Positions 1-13,900 of a stretch of DNA of 33,585 nucleotides are shown piece after piece. This DNA is from Priapulus caudatus (Eukaryota > Priapulida > Priapulimorpha > Priapulimorphida > Priapulidae). The stretch spans positions 174,073 to 207,657 of the forward strand of contig NW_014577430.1 of assembly GCF_000485595.1 (NCBI RefSeq). Direction: 5' to 3'. Each line of letters begins with the position of its first letter. Position 1 is the stretch's first letter. Made by a program: the position numbers and the translations under genes. The notes under the pieces are model-generated. The model had not been told where the DNA came from and did no database searches. It was given only the letters and a program-made list of their open reading frames with translations.

Positions 1-357
1 AAGTTTTGGTGGCCCCGGGCCACCGGGCCACCGCTAGTGTCGAGCCTTGCATTACGTTACATCACAGACACATACAAACGCACGCGGTTACATTGTTTTT
101 CCATCTTTCAACCCTTGCATTCTACACATTTCTCTTTACTGAACATTGAATAATTACTATCTATATTATGCTGCTATGATAATTATGTTGTCCTATAAGA
201 AATCATTGCACTACCACTGTATTCATTTGTAGCATTTGTTCATCTTCGTCTACCCCAATAACATGTTCTTTGGCTAATGACATTCCCATAACAGGTTTTC
301 CTTGCAATTTTATGGTTAACGCAAATTATAATGTGCCAATTCATGATAGCCTCACAT
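1..357. other. AT-rich non-coding stretch
   Basis: Nothing recognised beyond a short GGCCACCGGGCCACC run at 12-32. Presumably intron of the CDC25-like gene, upstream of its unseen catalytic exons. Confidence 0.5.
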
Positions 358-403
358 GGGCTATGTTATGTTACAGGTACTGTATGACATACCATGTCAG
401 TGT
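358..403. repeat. Duplicate of the CDC25 exon/intron junction
   Basis: This segment is a diverged direct repeat of 874-916 (shared TTACAGGTA and TGACATACCA blocks). The second copy spans the end of the 909-1022 exon and its GTATGT donor. The two copies flank the palindrome at 431-867. Confidence 0.65.
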
Positions 404-430
404 TATAATCATCACCTCTACCTCTCATGG

Positions 431-867
431 CACAGGCACTTGGAGCGTTACAATAAAATATAATGCTAAATAAACACGAAATGTATTTACTACCAAAGTC
501 TCAATGTTCCTCTACTCTTTTTTGCCTATTATTGTCGACAATTTCCTGTAAATGCCGTTCACATGCCCCTCTGCAACACACAGGTACACCGCACGTACGC
601 ACGCCCGTACACTTATATATATAGTGTAACACTTATATATATATTATATATATATGTATATATATACTATATATATATGTGTGAACGTGTGGCGGCATGT
701 GTGCGGTGTACCTGTGTGTTACAGAGGAGCATTTGAATGGTATTTACAGGAAATTGTCGGCAATAATAGGCGAAAGAGAGTACATGAAAGAAAACATTAA
801 GACTTTGGTAGTAAATACATTTCGTGTTTATTTAGCATTATATTAAAAAACGCTCCAAGTGCCTGTG
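431..867. mobile_element. 437-bp palindromic (foldback/MITE-like) element
   Basis: Sequence from CACAGGCACTTGGAGCG at 431 returns inverted as CGCTCCAAGTGCCTGTG ending at 867. The arms are about 180 bp each, with scattered mismatches and small indels, around an (AT)n core at about 616-690. There is no coding capacity. Part of one arm recurs at 20,470-20,600, so this is a dispersed family. Confidence 0.8.
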
Positions 868-908
868 TCTCAGGGTCTGTGTTACGTTACAGGTATTGTG
901 TGACATAC

Positions 909-1022
909 CACGTCTGTTCCGCAGCTGAGGCAGTCCAAGAATCCATCATCGACCGTGTCCTGGTCACAGCTGGTGAGAGAGCAGTTCCCCAGTGGCTGGT
1001 CATCAAGGGCGCCACTACCAAC
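909..1022 (-). CDS. CDC25-like exon with DDGFLD motif
   Basis: Acceptor ATCAGTTTCAG|G and donor GACGTG|GTATGT enclose 114 nt, 38 codons in phase 0. It contains [16 protein letters not shown], matching the DEDDGFVDLLD acidic motif that precedes the catalytic region in CDC25A and B. The next exon should lie left of the palindrome at 431-867 and was not found. Confidence 0.75.
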
Positions 1023-4000
1023 CTGAAACTGATCACGGCTCACGATGAATCTACAGCTTGCCGTAAACAACATCTCTCTACAAGTGACATCATTCTATTA
1101 AAGTGATTACGTCACCGTAAATAATAAAATTTAATTTTTTTTTCTACTTTTTCACAAAATACAAGTAATTCTGTTCACTTTTTATGGTTAAATTGCTGCA
1201 TTATACTTCCTGTTTTACTATATTGTTTGATGTGAACATACACTCGTGACTCATACATAGCCCATAGCAAGCAATTAATGTTGGGAACATTAATATCAAA
1301 TCGTCCAGGTTTTTTGGATTTTGAACTAGTTGAGAAACAATCTTATCAAGTAAGAATTTGACAATACTTTTAGTCCCGTTAGTTCTTACTTTTAATGTAA
1401 AAAATAGCAATTTTCTTTTTACAAATTTTACCATAGAAAATTCGTGACGTAGTCAATTTAAAGACACCTGTCTATGAACACACTTGTTGATAAGGAACAC
1501 GTGTTAACAAAAAACACTACTCTATCAGGGATACCTATCTATAAGAGATACCTCTCCATAAGGTGCACCTCTCAATAAATGACACCTTGAAGTTGTCTTG
1601 GGTGAACATTATACATAGGTTTGACTGTAGTTGTAGCGAGATATGTCCCTGGCTACACACTCACGCACGCACGCGCGCACGCAAGCACTCACACACACAC
1701 GCGCGCACGCACGCACGCACACACGCAAGTACTCACGCATGCACGCACGCACGCACGCACGCACGCACACGCACGCACACACACACACACACACGTGCAC
1801 GCACTCACACATCATACCGTACAACACTGCACTGCACAACATTGCAAATGTAGACAGGCTACTACGATCCTCTATATAACCAGCACGCGACACCCACCAT
1901 GACTGATGGAGCAGAGATGGCTCGCTCCTTGCGCTCAGGAGAGGGCGCACTCATGTTGGCGTCGTCCGGATGGAAGAGTACGCTGTGACCCGGCGCATGT
2001 CGATGCAACGCCACGGCCGACTCATTCTCCTGCAAGACACAACACAAGTGCATGGTCAGCCGAAAGCACAGCCTTAAAATGTATGTACATAGCCATGAAT
2101 GCAATCATGTATGTATAGCCATGTATGTATAACGACATGTGTATGTGTGTGTCTGTGTGTGACACCCCTGCCCCACCCCACCCCCACGCACGCTCACATT
2201 TAGCCCCACCCCACCCCCACGCACGTTCACCTTTAGCTCCGTTCCGAGCCCGCTGTCTTGTGAGTCTGTGTCCATGTGCTCGGCACTGACAGCAGGAGTC
2301 GTCGCCATTGGCGCGGTCGCCATCGTCAGGTCGAGCTGGCGCTTCGGCGAGCGGAGTGGCTGACCTTTGACCCCAGCAGCGCATTGCGGTCTTGGATTGG
2401 TGGTGGTCGAGTTCTCCTTGCCTGGCCGCAGCGTTAGGTTCCTAGCGGACTCAAGCTGTAAACAACGTGGGCATGGATCACGTATACCGACACCCCCAAC
2501 CCGCACCAATCACATTGCTTCACAACAAACTTTGCTTGCATTATAATCAAGCTGTTTCGAGCGAGATGACCAGATGGCCACTCTTAAATGCTGCTAGGTG
2601 TATCAGGGTATAGACTTGATTTGTATACGTTTTTCATGACATTGTGCACATGGCAAATTTCAGACGTTGCTGCACTTCGTTAAAAAGCAGCATTTTTAGA
2701 ACCTTTATCACAATGCAGATTAGATAGAGCTACCTGTCAATCATGCTAGGTAGATTGACAAGTTACATATTAGGCATGAGATTTTAAGGATGGTTATTCT
2801 GATGTTAAGGATGGACTAACATACCCGTGGCAACTAAATGTGGTTACCACCTTCAGATGTGACATAAAGGCCTACGTACTAACCACAATAAACACTGTAC
2901 CATAACCTTGCCGATTTTTTTCTCAATCAAGATTTATGCTCAATGGCGATTACTGTTTGAGCTGCACTGCAATCCAGACACCGCCTATTCAGTATACTCT
3001 CGAATAAAATAGAAAAGACTGAAAAAGGTTGAAAAAAACTCTCTACAGACGTAAGTTGGCGATGGCAAGCGTACCGGTAGTGAATTCAAGCGCCTAAGTG
3101 GTGCCCGTGCGCATCGCTGCCCTCCTCTGATGCTTCGATTATTCTCCGGAAACTGAAAACTTCTGCAAGACAAGCGAATATCACTGTCAGAGCGAGGGCA
3201 TTAAACCACGGTTACACTAGATTCACCCCACCAAACCCACCCCACTGCACACACTCACTCTCAACGTGGCTAAACCGCAGTTAGGCTAAAAGCATCTAGA
3301 CTAGAAAATACCGCAGAAAGTGAAGGGAAACAATGATAAGCCCAACGGCACAATGCGGCCACCCAGCCAGATTACAATCACGTTTTCACCTCGGTTGCGC
3401 GAATTTACAAAGATTGCAACAAATCGAAATCAAACGCTGCGACACATTAACACCTTTTGTTTAGATGCAAGCAAACTGAGAGTGAAAATGAAAAATATTA
3501 CTAGCGTTAGGGTGAGATAGTTGGTGGGGTGGGGTTGAATCAGGTAGGTGTGGGGTAGGAAGTGGGGTGTACGGAGAGTAAGGTATGTGGGGGGAATAAG
3601 GGTAGGTTATTGGGTAGGTATATGGTAGTGAATACAGTCTGGTGTAGGGTACGTATAGGGTACGAATGGGGGGGGGGAACAATAGTGTAGGGTATGGCAT
3701 AGTTTAAACGGGCGCGGGTGGCATTATTACAACTGAGGTCAAAGTTCAGACGCTTGCAGCTGCCGCCCAGCGAAAACTGCATCAATCATCCTCCCATATG
3801 CGTGCGTACACGTGCAGCCACGCTATCAGCCTCACACATAGGCTTGCTTAGCTGCTCACGCGGGAAATTACCTGCGCCCACACAATGCAGGGTCTGTTCC
3901 CCCGCTGTCCCCCGCACATACAGAGACAGCACGTGCCAATGCCCCCGCGGGCTGGCTGTGTGGATAACACGTAGGTGCTGAGCCGTTACTGAAGGCTTCC

Positions 4001-7000
4001 TAATAGATGGCACGACGTAGCAACGGGCAACCCCCAGCCGCACCATCCCCTCCCCCTGTCCTGACACTCAGTCTCTATGCTGTTACACAGACTGTATAAA
4101 CAGCCTCATCACCCCTTCCCCCTGTCCTGACACTCTATGCTGTTACACAGACTATATAACCAGCCGCAGCATCCCCTACCCCTGTCCTGACACTCTATGC
4201 TGTTACACAGACCGTATAATCAGCCTCACCATCCTCTTCTCCTAATAACCATACTCCTACCTAGACTATATGTACATTATGCAGCCTTCTCCTCATTCTC
4301 TTCTTCTGACCTAATGTATATATATCCCTATATTTGCTCGTGGCGCACTTACTGCAAGCTAAACCAGCGACCACAAGTTCTCCGTATTTGAATTTTAAAA
4401 CCTATAGGTCAGTTTTAATCAAAGGAAATTCGTGAAAATACTCTGCAGGAAAATAGAGCGGGGATTTGATATCTCTAAAACCCCCAGAAGGATTGACACG
4501 GTGAGTCCGGGACGAGAGACAGATTTTCACAAACAGAACCGTTGCTCGAATTGATTTTTTTCTGGCATAGTAGTTTGATATCAAACACTCGCATGTCAAA
4601 TTATGCCAGCACAGATCTCTACGTATCGGTTTGTCACTTCACGCTCCGGGAGTCACGGTCACCAAGTGCAAACCTCGACTGTACGAGGAAGAGGAAGGGA
4701 TGAAGAGAAGAGGAGAAGAGAAAGAGAATGGACGAGATGATGGGCGTAAGGGGACAAGACGAGGAGTGTATGAGGATGAGTGTGGAAGGAGGAGTGTATG
4801 AGGATGAGCGTGGAAGGAGGAGTGTATGAGGATGAGTGTGGAAGGAGGAGTGTATGAGGATGAGTGTGGAAGGAGGAGTGTATGAGGATGAGTGTGGAAG
4901 GAGGAGTGTATGAGGATGAGCGTGGAAGGAGGAGGGTAAGTCGTTAAATGAGGAGAGCGTGGAAGGAGATTGGATTGAGGATTGATCGTGGAAGGAAGAC
5001 GTATGATAAAAAGAGGAGGAGCGTGGATAAGGAGAGTGTATGAGGAGAGATGGAAGGAAGAGTGGATGAAGATGAGCGCGAAGGAAGAGTGTATGAGGCA
5101 TGGAGCGTGGAAGCAGACGAGTGTAATTAGGATGAAGTGTGAAGGAGGAGTGTAGGAAGGATCGAATTGTGAAGGATGGAGTGTATGCAGATGAGTGTGG
5201 AAGGACACAGGAGTGTATGGAAGGGAGCGGAAGAGGAGTTGTATGAGATGATTCGTAAGGAAGGAGAAGTGTATGAGGATGAGTGTGGAAGGAGGAGTGT
5301 ATGAGAATGAGGCGGGAAAGGAGGAAGAGTGTAATGAGGATCGAGTGTGAGAGAGGAGTGTAAATTGAGGATGAGCGTGGAGAGACGTAGTGATGACGAT
5401 GAGTGTGGACAAAGAGAATGTCATGAGGATGAGCGTGGAAGGAGGAGTGTATGAGGAGTGAGCGTGAAAGGAGAGTGTTAATGAAAGATGAGCGTGGAAG
5501 GAGGAGTAGTAGAGGATGAGTGTGAAAGGAGGAGTGTATGAGATGAGTGTGCGAAGGAAGGAGTGTATTGACGGATGAGCGTGAAGAAGGAAGAGTGTAT
5601 GAGGATGAGTGTGGAAAGGAGGAGTGTATGAGGGATGACGGTGGAAGAAGGAGGTATGAGATGAGCTGTGAGGAAGAAGAGTAGTATGAGGTATGAGCTG
5701 TGGAGGAGGAAGAGTGTCAGAGGATGAGCGTCAGGAACAGGAGGAGTGTATGAGATGAAGCGTGGAAAGGAGAGGCTATGAGGACATGAGCGTGAGAAGG
5801 AAGAGGAAAGGAGCTAGAGAAGGAGAGTATACAAACTGTGCCTGGTCGTACACCCCCCGCCTACTTCCCGCCAGCACACGCTGCCGCGAGGGAATAGACA
5901 TAAGCGGTTCAGCAGTTGCGCGCAGCCACACAAAGCTAAAATCAGCATGGTACAATATGCTTACTCAATTAGCGCACCTCGCGTACTCTCCCGTCCGTTC
6001 TGCCCCCACCTCCAGGCGCGCGTAGTGTGTAACACATAACGTTAGTAGAAGGAGACCCCCTCGTCACTCTACATAACTTGGTTACAGCTAAACTGCGAAA
6101 GGGGGTGCCGCGCGGTGGTATACATTGCTATAAATTAATAAGTCAAAAAAAACATGATGTAGGATGGCTGCAGGGCAGTGGTACAACAGTCAATGCTGTA
6201 TGACCACACCAGATAGCCTGGTGGTTGTTGTTGTTGTTGTTGTGTTGCTTAGATAGTTGTTGCTGTGTTGTTGATGTGTTGGTGTCGGTGTGGTGGTTTG
6301 CTTTGCTAGGCTTGTTGGTTGTGTGGTTGGTTTAGGTTAGTGTTGTGTCTATTTTTGGTAAAGTGGTGTGTACGTCAGTTGTTTTTTGTTAGTTGTGTTG
6401 TGGCTGGGTGGATTGGTGTGATGTGTGCGTGGTGGTGGTGGTGGTCGGGGATGGTTGGTGAGTGTGGTGGTAGAAGGTGGTGTGGTTGGTGAGGTGCGTG
6501 GTGGTGATGTGTGGTGGTGTGGTGATGCTCGATAATGATGAATGGTGAGGTGATTGTTGTGGGGTGAAGAGTAGTGCGTGGGGTGGTGGGGTGAGGGGCT
6601 GTGTACCGACCAGTGTAACAGGAGTCGGTGGTCGAGTGATGACTCGATGGTGGTATAGTAGGGTGTGTGGTGTGGTGGGTGATGATTGGTGGTGGTGGTA
6701 GAGGTGTGTGGGTGGGTGATGGGATCGGTGGCCGGCTGATGGTGTGATGGTGTCTGCGGCGGCGAGGTGGTTGATGGTGTGGTGTAAAGGTTCGTCAGTT
6801 GCTATTCAGGGTGAGGGTGTGAATGGGTGTCTGGCGGCGGCGGTGGTGAGGTGGTGGTGTGCTCTGACGGTGGTGTGATGGTGTACGGTGGTGGTGGTGG
6901 ATGATTGAGTGATTAGGATGGATGGTGTGACGTGGTTGCAATTGGAGATCTATCGGCGACAATTCTGACTGATGATGATCTGTAACGTAATATGATAAGA

Positions 7001-7919
7001 CGCCTGAAGACGATGAACTGCCTACACTGCGCTAACTTGCGCGCCCCGCTCGCATAAGTGTTTAGATACGCGTCACCTTGCCGCCTGCGCAGCCAACTAG
7101 CCTGTGAACGGCACCCGCTCGCCTGCGCGCAGCGACAACACAAATACAACCGGTACCAATGCAGCGCGCCGGCTATGACCACAGACTTCTTCACCCCCTC
7201 AGATCTTCCCACATTCACTCCAGATACCACAGGCACCACTCGACGCATCATTCAGCGATATAAATAATACACAAATTGTTTGCTAACCAATGTCTTAAAT
7301 GGTTTATCTACTTTCTTTCGAAGCTATTATATAATAATCCGCCGATGAAGATTCGGCAGACAACTACCTGCAACACATCAAATCACATGGCACGCCGCAC
7401 ACACTGGTCCACGAAACTCACAGAAAGAACCCCAACACTCTATCACAGCGCGCGAACTGGCAGTTACGGCTGTTACGTAGGAACCAACTATTAATCAAAT
7501 CACATTTATAATTTTGGCGAAAGAAAGAAAAAATACATCAAACTTTGGTAAGCTTGCCATCATTTTAACTCAGGAAGTAAAAATAAGTATAAGGATATCC
7601 TATAGATATCTTACTCGCTGATTTTATACTGAACAGTTACTAAGTGCGCTCTAGGTTTAATCCGAGCGAGAGTGACCCACCCACACACAGCACCCTGCAC
7701 GCTCGAGCCCACCGCCTTCGCTTATCGTGTATATGGCAAACACAATACTAGCTAAATAAAGAGCGGCAGCGAGCAAAGTAGAGGAAATAACCGAGAGAGA
7801 GAGAGAGAGAAACGAGAGCAAGAGAGTAGGAAGATAGAGAGAGAGTAGAGATGAAGAAAGCGAAAGAGAGAGAGAGAGAGAGAGTTGAGAGAGAGAGAGG
7901 CGAGAGAGAGGAGAGAGAG

Positions 7920-7950
<31 letters not shown>

Positions 7951-10900
7951 GAGAGAGACGAAGAGCGTAGAGAGAGAGAGAGAGAAGTAGAAGAGAGAGA
8001 GAGAGAGAGAGAGAGGAAGAGAGACGAGAGATTGAGAGAGATGAGCAGAAGAATGAGAAAGAGAGACGAGAGTAACGAGAGAGAGAGAGAGGTGAATGAG
8101 AGATAGAGCAGAAGAGAGGAGAGGTAATGAGTAGAGAAGAGAGAGAGAGAGAAGAGAGAGAGAGAGAAAAGAGAGAACGAGAGAAAGACGAAGAGAGCAG
8201 AGAGAGAAAGAGAAGGGCGAAGAGAACACACAGAGAGGAGGAAAGGAGAAAGACTGAGAGAGGAGAGAGAGAATGAATGAGAAATGCCAGATAACGGGGG
8301 CAAGAGAGAGTAGAGAAAGCATAAGGAGTAGAGAGGAGGAGAGAGGAGAGAGAGCACAGAGTGAACGCCGGATGAGGGCACGAGAGAGAGAGAGACAGAG
8401 AGAAGCGAGAGAGCTAGAGAGGAGCGGAGAGAGAGAGATGAGAGAGAACGAGAAGAAGAAGAGAGAGAGAGAGAGAGATGATGAGTAAGGAGAGAGAGAA
8501 GAAACGAAATATGGGAGCAGAGAAAGAGAGACAAAGAAACAGCATCAAGTCGCTGGAGAGATAGTTATTAAGATTACGATAGATGTAGTAGTAAATGCGT
8601 CTTCGTTCCGCTCCGCCCTAGGTTACGGCGCTCCCCCGTAAGTCCGTCACATTTATGTTTGTTCGCTGCGACACGGAAGCCGCGCGAGGGGGCTGGAACG
8701 GGTATGGGCTAAGTTATATATATACATAATCAAGTTACCAAGTACTCACAACCAAAACGAACTACGTAAGCGGCCAACACCAATGTACACGCCAATCTCT
8801 CTGTAGTTGCGAAGCATTATTGTGATCATATGCACTACTCTATATTGTACCCGATCCCCTATCCTGCAGTCATGTACCAACATTGCATTATGCCCCGCCT
8901 GAGCCAGCACGTCTCTGTACAAATAAAGAGTGCACAGGCACCTTGGAACGGAACAAATAAAAAAAAAATTAATGCGTTAAATAAATCACGAATTTTCGTT
9001 GTTTTATTTACCATTAATTTTTTTATTGAAGAGCGATTTCCAAGTGCTGTGTTAGAGTGCGAAAGCAGCCGACACGCTATCAAAAGCACATGAACTGGTA
9101 CAGTTCGTGCTCTTGAACAGGCCGTCAAAATGTTGCAATCGACTCTTTTCGGCATGAAACCAGAAATCGTAAGGTAGAAAAAGACCTCTAACTAGGAAAA
9201 TAAATACACAGATCGCCAACCACGGAGCGAAGAATAATAACTGCGATTCCCCACTTTCTAACACCGGGCATCCATTATGGCCGGTTCCCCACACAGCCGC
9301 AAGCAGGAACTGGTGCTTGCCAGGTTGAGAAGACAGTATATATCAACATCAGCAATATCAGTGTAGAACAAATCAGGTTCGCACAGTCACTTGTCGCAGT
9401 CGCCAAAGTTTCGGCCAACACTCCGAAACACCAGCATTACTTCCCCGGCAGAGTCAACCCTAAACATTGCCCCCATCACCTCACTCTCTATGTCGTCTTC
9501 CCCATCCGCACCCTGAAGATCACCCCCCCTCTAAAACGGCCCCCAAGTCTTCGTATCGAGACCTCGCAAATAACGAGCGATCGTGACGCCTTCTCCATTC
9601 CAACCTCTGCGAAATGGCATCACTACTCTCTCTGTAGCACTCGGAGGAATTCAACCGAGCTATGCATAATATAGTACGCTACTGCTCTCTCAGCTGCCCA
9701 AATTATCGAGATCTGCTAAAGCAGAACATCCGCTAACTCTGGCGGAACCTTGTCAATGCATTAAGACAGGTTCCTGTCCGCGTGTAAGTGTCGCGCCTCC
9801 CGACATCTACTTTTACGATCTTATGTTGTGTACTCAGTTTCGCTCTGTAACCTGCACTTACCACCCTATCCTTCATCTTAGCGTTGTACTGAATCTCATC
9901 GACTCTTACCATGATATCGAGCTGACCGCTATAGCCGTAAGGCCACGCATCTAAAGTTCGTTCGATGCATGTGCTGTCTTCAATGCCAGATCCAACGTGA
10001 AGGAGGCGGTTAACGTTTATGAGAATGGTCTCGCGAGCATCAAGATCCTCATAAAGGTCCGTACTCCACTGTTAATGATCATCAAATCCTCAGCAGAATG
10101 TCCAACTGCACGTATATCTGATCTGCCAACGTTACAAGAGCCTTGAAGACTTATCGTCCATCGAGAGCTACTACAAGAACTTTCAACCACTGGAGACTCA
10201 AGCGCACTAGCGACCTCGCAGTCCAAGTACTCTAACATTCCAGCGCGCCACATCCCGCCGCCTGTTCAGAAGAGGGCAAAAACAGTCGTCGCCAAGGTGA
10301 AGTACGAAGTGTTTTTGCCTTAGTGATTATGCGCTACACGAGCACCAACGAAGCCAACAGCCAAAGTAGCTTAGAATTAACGATTGGAAGATGCCCGCAA
10401 ACACTGAAACGTGGGTCCGATGAGGGTCCCGCATTAATGATAGGCATGAATGAGGGCGGCTTAGATGAGTGCACGGAGAGGAGGAGCAGGATAAGAGCTG
10501 GTGTACTCTGCTCGGCGGCCAATCAAGTAGATACTTACACGAAGTGCCGACCGTACTGAACGGCGATACGAAGAGGCACAGTCATGAACCATAAAAGACA
10601 TCTGTGGCGGCGCTAAGCCGGTCTAGTTAATCGTGATAACTCAGGCGGCTGATCGAAGACATATGGCATCGAATCTGCGAGCACTCACTAAGCGGGCACA
10701 GTCAAAGCGCGCATGACGGTCACAGGAAGTGCCTGAAGCCGGATCTGCCTCATCCCAAAATAAGCACCCTCGCTTCAACAAAACTGAAAGTACACAGCCG
10801 AGAGAGGCCCCGAACGCACGGTTCCACACCAGCGCCAGCTTGAAGCGTTTCCAGAAAATAAGAAAAATATAAAATTGAGTAAACCGATAGGCACACTGAC

Positions 10901-13900
10901 GTAAATCGTATTACTCTCGACTATATATGATCTATATGTTGTGCCTATGACTGGAGCCCACGAGAGACAAATTTGCCTGTAAGATGTCGGTAACAAGTGA
11001 CTCAGAGATATGGCATACACCACCGCAACGAAGTCGCATAATATGTTGAAATTCTCGCAGAAGGATCTAATGGATCCAGGTGACGCCGAAGGCGCATGCG
11101 GGCTGCTTAGGCCCAAGGTCGCATTAGCGTGTGGCTTAAACCCCGAAGTGAAAAAATTGTCGCAAGAAATAGGCCGAGAAAAGAGTAAGAGAAACCAATA
11201 AGACTGCAGGCATTATATACTGGAGAGAGTGGTAACTATGTCCGCATATTGTAGTTACTAAGCGCATGTCAGGACTTCATGGACCTTGAGGGACCAGGCG
11301 AAGGCACCAGCCGTTCCAAACGAAGTGCCTGATGCTCGCCGTCGTCCGAAAGATAATTATTCATTGGGCATCGTTATAACGAATCACACAAAGCGTTCGT
11401 GGCGTATACTACAGTAACTTCTGGTATCATAAGAAAGCGACGGCGCGAGGTCAGGGCCTGTTCAGGGGACAGTGTATAATTAGACGACACTTAAGCAGGA
11501 CTCAGGGAAATTGAACTACGAAAAGGCGTGATTGTTTTTAGCGTTAAACTCCCCAAGTGCAGTGTTATATATTGGTTGGTGAGACAAGCTCTAAAAAGGA
11601 AAGGAATTCTGAAATAAATCGGACATGTACAAAAGAGCAGCGTACTTCTCGTCGCTCGGCAGAATTGGTAGATTACTGCATATAAAAACTGGCCCCACTG
11701 GGCGGCAGCCCAGAATGCGGCGTCGCTTTAAAAGTCTTTATCATATTGGTATGGGGCAGAGTAGAACTCTACAAATCGATTGTACTCATGTATTATGCGT
11801 ATAAATATTGAGCAGTTTTCACGGCATACCGAGTCTCTCCTGACACTAATCCGTAATCCGTCCACACTCTGATTCAGGGTCAGTGGAGCAGTCTCCGAAC
11901 TTCTCCCGCGCGCCTGCATGCGTTCGCACAAGCGCCCTGGAATAACCCGCAGAACGTCCGCGTGGCCTTCAGAGAGTCTATAATTTCGACACAACGCACA
12001 CCACACACCACAGTGATTTGACACAAACTGTGTTCACTCCCACAACACACACTCTCCAGCTTACATCAGAAACCACGTAACGCCCACCACTAACATTGGC
12101 CCGTGCCTACTCATCAACAATATCACTTTCATCGTTTCTGAACCCGCAGGCTTTGGGTATAACGAGTCCCATACCTTTATGGCTGTCCGTCTTTTACAAA
12201 CATACTCTAGCAAGTAAGTCTACCCCCATCCCCCTCTCAAACCGGGCGGGCGCCACACACACGAAGAGCAGATCACCAGACTCAGGCGAGAGCATCGGGT
12301 GCCGAAAGGAAAAAAAGATTGCAATATCAAAAAATATGAATAGCAACGTATCAGGCTTGAAGAGAAAAGGCAACAGACCTCTAGTCGGTGCGGAGACCTA
12401 TCGTCCTTACCTTTGCCTATCTCGAATAAAGTAACGCGTGACGGCGACAGGGCACTAGGGGAGTAGGGTTTAGCCATATAACAAATACAGTAACTAAATA
12501 TAATAAACTGGCCTGCGCCGGGTTTAAATCTATTTCCTACCGTAAAGGTCTTAGATGATTTCGATACTCCAATCTGGCCAAGCGCTAGGGATGTCAGATG
12601 AGAACTTATTATAAGCGGATGGTACCTCATCAGTGTATCGATAGTGGTCGCAAGTTAGGAATACATCAAAAGCAAACCCGTACGCGCGACCGTCTGCGCC
12701 CATCGTCGAATGTATGAGTTATAAGCGTTGGACTATATTGGCGATACCCTCCCGTATAGCGAGTCCAATTCTGCATAGCCACACACGAGCGCAAGGCCAG
12801 ACAGGGGGCGGGAAGGCCGATGAGAAGCCTGAACTCTCTGCGATCAGGTGCACGGCTGACGGCGCGCGTCGCACGCCTCCTGCATCGAAAATCCGGTGGA
12901 TCTCCAGCTCCTCCTGTGAAATCTGGGGTATCGAGTATCTGTATGCAGATCGACTCTCATGCATACTAATCTAAATCGTCTCATGAGATCGCCTGGCCGA
13001 GCAGCGCGGTCAATGCCAGTCAGGGGCGGTCGGCCCGTTTACTCGGGTCCCGTCTCAAAGTGCCTCTCTAATTCTTCAGTCAATCGTCGTCCATGCAGTC
13101 TCCTGGTCGGTATCTTCAGTCGTTCGAACTCCAAGCCAATCTTACGTACACGCATCGTCCAATCAGTCTTCAAGGTCGTGCAGGTAGTCGCAGTATGTGG
13201 CGGAGAGGACAGAGTGGAAAAGAGAGGTCTCGCTCTCGGTCTAGCCATTCTCAATTCACCCTCTCAGATCCGTCTCACATTGGGCAAGCAGTCCGCGGTA
13301 GTACAACACAATGCCATCTCGATCAACAAGGCGCGCACTCGGACGAATCTCTATAACATAGGTCGGCGGTATAGCTCGCCGAGCTAAGCAACAATACGAG
13401 AAACTCGAAGCCAAGAAAGCGGAGAAGGTAAATAAAGATTCATGCGGTGACGTTAGGAGGTACGGACCCAACGGAGCACCCCCAAAGAGTAGAGCCGTCC
13501 CAATACGAGAAGCTATCTGGAAGTCATATGCAAAACAAGAAGCAGATAGCGGCAGAAGCGGAACGAGGCGGTGTAAGTGCAAGAAACAAAGAAAAAGACA
13601 GGATACAGATGAAGAGAGGCGGAGACACGAAAGAGAATTAACTGAGTGCGCTTTCAATATGCAAAATCAGATGCGCACGACATAGAGCGATTAGCACGTC
13701 TAAAGAGAGGCAGAACGGAAGGAAGAATAGTTATATAGGAAGTTGGCTTAGACGGTAGTGTGGGTGCGACGCGGAAAAGTATGAGGGAGAGTATAGCGGG
13801 CACGACGCCTATTCGACACATAGTTAAAGATATAAGTGACAGCAAACTAAGAAAGGGCTTAGGACGCAGAACGGTAAAGGACCCAAGAAGGTGCATGATT

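Noticed and set aside
1201-1434. 77-codon frame on the - strand between CDC25-like exons
   Set aside because: AT-rich, low-complexity reading, no donor/acceptor in phase with neighbours.
4762-4935. Regular 28-bp spacing resembling a CRISPR array
   Set aside because: Units are contiguous with no spacers, in animal DNA.
4634-5424. 155- and 261-codon Ser/His/Pro-rich frames
   Set aside because: They are the 28-bp minisatellite read in successive frames.
7657-8534. Long Ser/Leu-rich frames on the - strand
   Set aside because: They come from the (GA)n tract, which is stop-free; no splice or start context.
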